A DNA stretch of 10,608 nucleotides from Deltaproteobacteria bacterium (lineage in GTDB: Bacteria; Desulfobacterota; Desulfuromonadia; Geobacterales; Pseudopelobacteraceae): assembly GCA_030654645.1 (NCBI GenBank), contig JAURXC010000240.1, positions 1 to 10,608 of the forward strand, written 5' to 3'. Made by a program: the position numbers and the translations under genes. The notes under the pieces are model-generated. The model saw only the letters and a list, made by a program, of their open reading frames with translations, was not told the origin of the DNA and did not search any database. Positions 6,783 through 10,608 of the stretch are shown here, one piece after another; the stretch's first letter is position 1; every line of letters starts with the position of its first letter.

Positions 6783-8708
6783 CTAAATACTATGGGCACT
6801 CCGCCCGTTTTCATTAATTGTAAAGCCGATGGTTGTCCCCCTGCCGAGTCCGGGGCTTTCAGCCCAGATCCGGCCATGGTGATTGCGAACAATCCGCTTG
6901 CAGATGGCAAGCCCGAGACCGGGGGCGTCCAGGTCATGACGCGATTCATCCACCTTGAAGAACTCATCAAAGATGCGTTCCAGATGGTCGTTTTCCAGAC
7001 CAATGCCGTCATCATGCACCTCTATCGTCACCATCCCGTTATACTTTTCGGCAGAGATCTGGATGTTCCCGTTTTCCGTTGAAAAACGGACGGCGTTCGA
7101 GATCAGGTTGCCGAAGAGTACTTTGAGTTGCCCCGGCATGCCCTGAACTACAAGCGTGGGATCAAGCTCATTTTGACAAGTAAGATGCTTTTGAGCCAAA
7201 ATCCCTGCACTCTCGGCAATGGACTGTTCCACAACTGAAGCAAGTGTGATGCTCCCCAACTCGCCAGTTTCAATCGCAGCAAAGAGAGTAACCAGCAAGC
7301 TGGCATTATCCGCAAGTTTCTTAATATTGGCGGTACTTTCGCAACAGAGGTCCACCATCTTTCTCAATTCATGATTTTCAACCCGCTTACCGATAACCGG
7401 TAGCAGAATGGTCAACGGTGTCAGCGGAGTTCTGAGGTCATGACTCAGCATGGTTATCAGTCCGTCTTTCCGGGCGTTCAGAGCAACCAGTTCATTCGTC
7501 ATTCTAGCCAACTCGGTGATATCCTGAGTGTAGCCGACTATACTCCCCCGCATTCCATCCACCAGCATCACACTCCCCTTGGAACGCATGGTACGAATTT
7601 CACCGTCCGGCCGAATCAGTAAAAACTCAACATCATATCCTTCCTTGGCCTCGACCGCTTGTTCGATGACGGAGCGGACGCGGGGGAGATCTTTGGGATG
7701 CACCAGGGTATAAAAGGTTTCCAGGCTTGGTTTGGCGCCTGACTTAGTAAGCCCGAAGAGGGTGTAAAGATTGTCCGACCAGCAACAGACACCGCTTTCG
7801 AGATGCCGCTGCCAACTTCCCATCCGGGCAGCCACTTGCGCGACATCCAGGTTCAGGTTGGCCATTTTCAGGCGTTGTCGCGACAGCAGTAGAAAACCGG
7901 CCAGAATATACAGCACCGCTATCAACCCCGTACCGATCAGCGCATTCTTTTCCTTTTGCCGAGCGATATGACGAATGTCCGGCGCATCCATCCTGACCGA
8001 CAGCATTTTCAACGGCCTGCCATCAAGCCCCTGAAGGTCACGGGAAAAGACAATGATGCCCTGACGGGGATCCGTCACCGCTTCGGCTGTGGTATCCGCA
8101 TGCTCCTTCAGATAAACGGTGCTGTGTGCCGAGTACGACAATTCGCCAAGATATTTTTCATCCAGCAGCACACCTGCCAGCAAAAAACCCGATGCCCCAC
8201 CTTCACCTGAGTTTTTTGACGATCGGATCGGCGACGCGTAAATCTCCATCACGCCCTGCGGAGTCGCGATATAAAACTGGGCATAGTTGTTGCCGCGGCT
8301 AATCAGGGACTCAACCCGGCTCACAGCCAAGGGAAACGGAGCCCCCGGCTGGCCACCGGAACCGACCTTCTGGACGGAACGGATCAGGATGCCATCTTTG
8401 CGATAGACCCAAAGGGACTGGTAGTTGTAAGTGGCAAAGCTGGAATCGAGATTATCCAGCGCCCACTTATCAGTTGGAGATCCGACGTATTTAACTAACT
8501 CATCCCAGTAACTGTAATCTTTCACCATCTTTTCGACGGGGCTGTTCTTCATCTTGCGCAGCTCGTCGAACAGGGTTTCCTTTTCAACCATCCGCTCCTT
8601 GAGCAACAGGTTCAGGTGACTCGAATCGTCATAGAGGATGGTTGATAACCCGGCAAGCAGGGTAAAGGCTAAGATAGCGGCTATTGCAGTATTTCTGTTT
8701 ATGTTCAT
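6783..8708 (-). CDS. Membrane sensor histidine kinase, CHASE4-PAS-HisKA-HATPase (HK3)
   Basis: The protein has 641 residues from the ATG at 8708. This start is chosen because it puts a hydrophobic segment (about 8-26) at the N-terminus, lies after the cheB stop and has a weak AAGAGA about 5 bases upstream. The open frame runs further back into cheB, but that extension is only cheB read out of frame. The extracytoplasmic region (about 40-245) looks like CHASE4, with DYSYWDELVKYV near residue 64. A second membrane segment is at about 255-276. A PAS_3-type domain follows (about 285-400, ending in TQDITEL). The kinase core has His423 in LSHDLRTPLTPL, N-box Asn538 (NLISNAVRF), G1 DDGIGL (Asp567) and G2 PGLGLAICKR. 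No receiver is attached. Its C-terminal 51-residue block 581-631 matches HK1 residues 786-836 at 40 of 51 positions, so the two cores are paralogous. Ligand and partner regulator are unknown. Confidence 0.92.
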   Translation of the reverse strand: MNINRNTAIAAILAFTLLAGLSTILYDDSSHLNLLLKERMVEKETLFDELRKMKNSPVEKMVKDYSYWDELVKYVGSPTDKWALDNLDSSFATYNYQSLWVYRKDGILIRSVQKVGSGGQPGAPFPLAVSRVESLISRGNNYAQFYIATPQGVMEIYASPIRSSKNSGEGGASGFLLAGVLLDEKYLGELSYSAHSTVYLKEHADTTAEAVTDPRQGIIVFSRDLQGLDGRPLKMLSVRMDAPDIRHIARQKEKNALIGTGLIAVLYILAGFLLLSRQRLKMANLNLDVAQVAARMGSWQRHLESGVCCWSDNLYTLFGLTKSGAKPSLETFYTLVHPKDLPRVRSVIEQAVEAKEGYDVEFLLIRPDGEIRTMRSKGSVMLVDGMRGSIVGYTQDITELARMTNELVALNARKDGLITMLSHDLRTPLTPLTILLPVIGKRVENHELRKMVDLCCESTANIKKLADNASLLVTLFAAIETGELGSITLASVVEQSIAESAGILAQKHLTCQNELDPTLVVQGMPGQLKVLFGNLISNAVRFSTENGNIQISAEKYNGMVTIEVHDDGIGLENDHLERIFDEFFKVDESRHDLDAPGLGLAICKRIVRNHHGRIWAESPGLGRGTTIGFTINENGRSAHSI

Positions 8709-8751
8709 ATCATCTCTTGAATGGCGCTTTTGGCAGCTGACAGAACTTACA

Positions 8752-8844
8752 TCACACCCTGAAACCTCGCTTACCTTGGGATGACAACCAGACCGACAGC
8801 CGTCTGGACATATCCTGAAGCGGAACCACCTCGTCAACTCCACC
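8752..8844 (-). repeat. Intact partner of the cheB 3'-end repeat
   Basis: This is the last 93 bases of the functional cheB. It is matched at 86 of 93 positions by 6655-6747 in the same orientation about 2.1 kb away, with HK3 lying between the two copies. The longest uninterrupted identical stretch is about 41 bases. The similarity stops at the TGA stop codon on the downstream side. Confidence 0.85.
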
Positions 8845-9843
8845 ACGGGCAATGGCTTCTTTCGGCATGCCGAAAACCACGCAGCTCTCCTCATCCTGAG
8901 CCAGGGTATAGGCTCCGGCCTGGTGCATTTCCAGCATGCCTGCCGCGCCGTCATCACCCATGCCGGTCATGATGATTCCGATCGCGTTTTTGCCGGCGCA
9001 GTTGGCGGCCGAACGGAACAGTACATCAACCGATGGCCGGTGACGGCTCACTGCGGGACCGTCCGAGAGTTCAGCTATATAATTTGCGCCGCTCCTCTTC
9101 AAAAGCAGGTGGCGATTGCCGGGAGCCAGGTAACCATGCCCCGGCAAAACCCGTTCGCCATGCTCGGCCTCCTTTACCGCTATCCTGCAGAGGCTGTCGA
9201 GTCGCTTTGCAAAGGTCTTGGTAAACGTTTCCGGCATATGCTGGGTAATCAAAACAGCCGGACAATCGGCGGGCATATCCACCAGAAGAGTTTTCAGAGC
9301 CTCGGTGCCTCCGGTGGAGGCGCCCAGGATAATGACCTTCTCGGTAGTGGAAAAGGTCCGATGCTCGGCGGCCAGCACGACATCGGCGCTGTTTTTCTGT
9401 TCGACCGCAATATGTGCGGCGCTGATCGTTGCCGGTCGCCGCATACGCGCCCTGGCCGCTCCACGGATCTTGTCGGTCAGTTCCACGGCATACTCCTGCA
9501 GGCCGTTGCGAATGTCGATCTTGGGCTTTGTAACAAAATCAAACGCTCCCAGTTCCAAGGCATGCAAGGTGATCGAAGAACTCTTCTCCGTCAGCGAAGA
9601 CACCATCACCACCGGCATTGGACGCAGACGCATCAGCTTCTCCAGAAAAGCCAGACCATCCATCTTCGGCATTTCCACATCCAGTGTAAGCACGTCCGGG
9701 TTGAGCGCCTTGATCTTTTCCCTGGCCACCAGCGGGTCGGGAGCGGTCCCGACCACCTCCATATCCGGCTGTTTATTGATGATCTCGGTAAGCAGTGACC
9801 GGATAAGGGCTGAATCGTCTATGATAAGAACCTTGATCGACAT
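8752..9843 (-). CDS. cheB: Chemotaxis response regulator protein-glutamate methylesterase/deamidase CheB
   Basis: The protein has 363 residues from the ATG at 9843. The N-terminal receiver (1-125) has Asp9-Asp10, phospho-acceptor Asp55 (LTLDVEMPKMDG), the Ser82-Ser83 switch region and Lys106 (VTKPK). After a linker, the methylesterase domain (about 168-355) has the full triad: Ser176 in GASTGGTEA, His202 in ITQHMPETF and Asp298 in TGMGDDGAAG. The 26- and 122-residue spacings equal those of E. coli CheB. When phosphorylated by CheA, CheB demethylates or deamidates chemoreceptors and so resets receptor sensitivity, opposing CheR. It follows cheD and cheR, forming a complete adaptation module. 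An in-frame ATG at 9888 overlaps the cheD stop (ATGA) and would add 15 residues, but it has no ribosome site, whereas 9843 is preceded by AGAGGGA at 7 bases. The last 30 codons exist in a second, decayed copy 2.1 kb downstream. Confidence 0.97.
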   Translation of the reverse strand: MSIKVLIIDDSALIRSLLTEIINKQPDMEVVGTAPDPLVAREKIKALNPDVLTLDVEMPKMDGLAFLEKLMRLRPMPVVMVSSLTEKSSSITLHALELGAFDFVTKPKIDIRNGLQEYAVELTDKIRGAARARMRRPATISAAHIAVEQKNSADVVLAAEHRTFSTTEKVIILGASTGGTEALKTLLVDMPADCPAVLITQHMPETFTKTFAKRLDSLCRIAVKEAEHGERVLPGHGYLAPGNRHLLLKRSGANYIAELSDGPAVSRHRPSVDVLFRSAANCAGKNAIGIIMTGMGDDGAAGMLEMHQAGAYTLAQDEESCVVFGMPKEAIARGGVDEVVPLQDMSRRLSVWLSSQGKRGFRV

Positions 9844-9850
9844 ATCGATA

Positions 9851-9857
9851 TCCCTCT
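9851..9857 (-). promoter_or_regulatory. Shine-Dalgarno deciding the cheB start
   Basis: AGAGGGA lies 7 bases upstream of the ATG at 9843, while the longer in-frame start at 9888 has no purine-rich site before it. The 9843 start also gives the usual short N-terminus (MSIKVLIIDD) of CheB receivers. The ATGA at 9885-9888 may still aid coupling to cheD. Confidence 0.65.
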
Positions 9858-9884
9858 GCATAGGTAGTATTCTCGCTGTTGGCA

Positions 9885-10436
9885 TCATTTAGTAAAGAGT
9901 GTCTGCAATAGTTCCGGAGAAAGCGCCTGAGTCTTAATCCGCTTGACGAATACCTGGCCTGAAGCCGGATAAAAGCAGATCTTCCTGGGGTATATGTCGC
10001 CCACATCAATCGCTGTAATTCTTATTTTCCGCTCCGACAGGTAACGCACGGCAAAATCGGCATTCTGCCGCCCCACATCACTCATGCCGTCCATCACCTT
10101 GCCGGCACCGAAAATCTTTGCCTCAAGTCGCGAGCACTCCGCGCCCAGCTGAAGCACATGTTCGATCAACAGTTTCATCGCGTGGGTTCCGTAACGCGCC
10201 GAACCGGAGGATACCCTGCCAAGCTCTCCGCTATCACCCGGCAGCATGTAATGATTCATTCCACCTACTCCGCTGACGGTGTCATAGAGGCATACCGACA
10301 CGCATGAACCCAATACGGTGGTGATGACGGTGCCGTCAGCGGTTGCATGATACTGCCCGGGAAGGATCTTGATCGCCGTTGAATCGGAAAGGCGGTCAAA
10401 ATAACTGCTGGTCGAAAAATATTTCCCCCGGTGCAT
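9885..10436 (-). CDS. cheD: Chemoreceptor glutamine deamidase CheD
   Basis: The protein has 183 residues from the ATG at 10436, four bases after the cheR stop. CheD deamidates specific glutamines of chemoreceptors, turning them into methylatable glutamates; in Bacillus and Thermotoga it also cooperates with CheC and CheY-P. The family signature is clear: the nucleophile Cys45 in TTVLGSCVSVCLYD and His62 in GGMNHYMLP, 17 residues apart as in Thermotoga CheD (Cys27, His44). The C-terminal half has GRQNADFAVRYL, DVGDIYPRK and the closing FYPASGQVFVKRI. The open frame could start as far back as 10523, adding 29 residues. That extension lies wholly inside cheR and does not resemble CheD, so the later start is preferred even though its ribosome site (GAAG, about 10 bases upstream) is weak. 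No cheC is visible in the window. Confidence 0.95.
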   Translation of the reverse strand: MHRGKYFSTSSYFDRLSDSTAIKILPGQYHATADGTVITTVLGSCVSVCLYDTVSGVGGMNHYMLPGDSGELGRVSSGSARYGTHAMKLLIEHVLQLGAECSRLEAKIFGAGKVMDGMSDVGRQNADFAVRYLSERKIRITAIDVGDIYPRKICFYPASGQVFVKRIKTQALSPELLQTLFTK

Positions 10437-10440
10437 ATAC

Positions 10441-10608
10441 TTAATTCTTCGGAGAATAGACCGTTTTACCGCAAACATTAAACAGGTCGGCGGCATGATG
10501 GAAACTCTCGGAATGACCGGCAAAGAACAAACCGTGCGGATGCAGGCAGGGCTGCATCTTTTTCAAAATCTTGTACTGGGTTTCCTTGTCGAAGTAGATC
10601 ATCACGTT
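10441..10608 (-). CDS. cheR: Chemotaxis protein methyltransferase CheR (C-terminal end only)
   Basis: The last 55 codons and the TAA stop are in the window; the rest of the gene lies beyond the right edge. The visible part begins at NVMIYFDKETQ, the conserved end of the CheR Rossmann fold (usual form RNVLIYF), and continues to FFAGHSESF, the family GHSE motif before the C-terminus. CheR uses S-adenosylmethionine to methylate glutamates of chemoreceptors and is the counterpart of CheB. Its stop at 10441 is four bases before the cheD start, so the two are surely co-transcribed. The catalytic N-terminal residues cannot be checked here. Given this order, cheA, cheW and receptor genes would be expected further upstream, which is inference. 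Confidence 0.93.
   Translation of the reverse strand, partial: NVMIYFDKETQYKILKKMQPCLHPHGLFFAGHSESFHHAADLFNVCGKTVYSPKN

Noticed and set aside
8709..8957. N-terminal extension of HK3 back into cheB
   Set aside because: The extra 83 residues come from cheB read in another frame, and the membrane segment that should be N-terminal starts only after the ATG at 8708.
8923..9798. Plus-strand open frame of 291 codons
   Set aside because: It lies wholly opposite cheB, whose reading frame carries all catalytic residues. The composition is that of a reverse-strand shadow.
10437..10523. N-terminal extension of CheD by 29 residues
   Set aside because: It overlaps the conserved end of cheR in another frame and does not match the CheD family, which starts near the ATG at 10436.

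Overview
The window is one dense, co-directional signal-transduction locus read entirely on the minus strand, so the first-transcribed end is the right edge. It looks like a Deltaproteobacterium of the Desulfuromonadia (Geobacter/Geotalea type). That is an inference from the mid-50s GC impression, the pile-up of multi-PAS membrane histidine kinases, the cheR-cheD-cheB order and the kinase H-box style (HDLK/RTPLTPL). No marker gene in the window fixes the taxon.

Right part (10608 to 8752): the 3' end of cheR, then complete cheD and complete cheB (receiver plus methylesterase). This is the adaptation module of a chemotaxis or chemosensory operon whose cheA, cheW and MCP genes are not in the window and probably lie beyond the right edge. 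Middle (8708 to 963): three membrane histidine kinases with three different input architectures. They are a CHASE4-PAS kinase (HK3), a dCache-PAS-GAF hybrid kinase with a C-terminal receiver (HK2), and a Cache-PAS-PAS-PAS kinase (HK1). Left part (970 to 1): a stand-alone receiver protein, then a CheB-type methylesterase domain that lacks a receiver and runs off the left edge.

Genes overlap or are separated by about 40 bases, except for 167 bases between HK3 and HK2. That gap holds a decayed, frameshifted copy of the 3' end of cheB. Its differences from the intact cheB are almost all synonymous, so it looks like the stub of a once functional, already diverged cheB. HK3 and HK1 share a closely related kinase core behind unrelated sensors. 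Together these point to a locus that grew by duplication or recombination of a cheB-kinase unit.

A plausible reading is that CheR, CheD and CheB tune chemoreceptors. The three kinases would sense extracytoplasmic signals, and at least one may phosphorylate the stand-alone receiver, which is translationally coupled to a second methylesterase. The partner assignments are inference. No stretch longer than 300 bases lacks a gene. I saw no tRNA, rRNA, CRISPR array, insertion sequence, riboswitch or convincing terminator or promoter; the window looks like the interior of a long operon.
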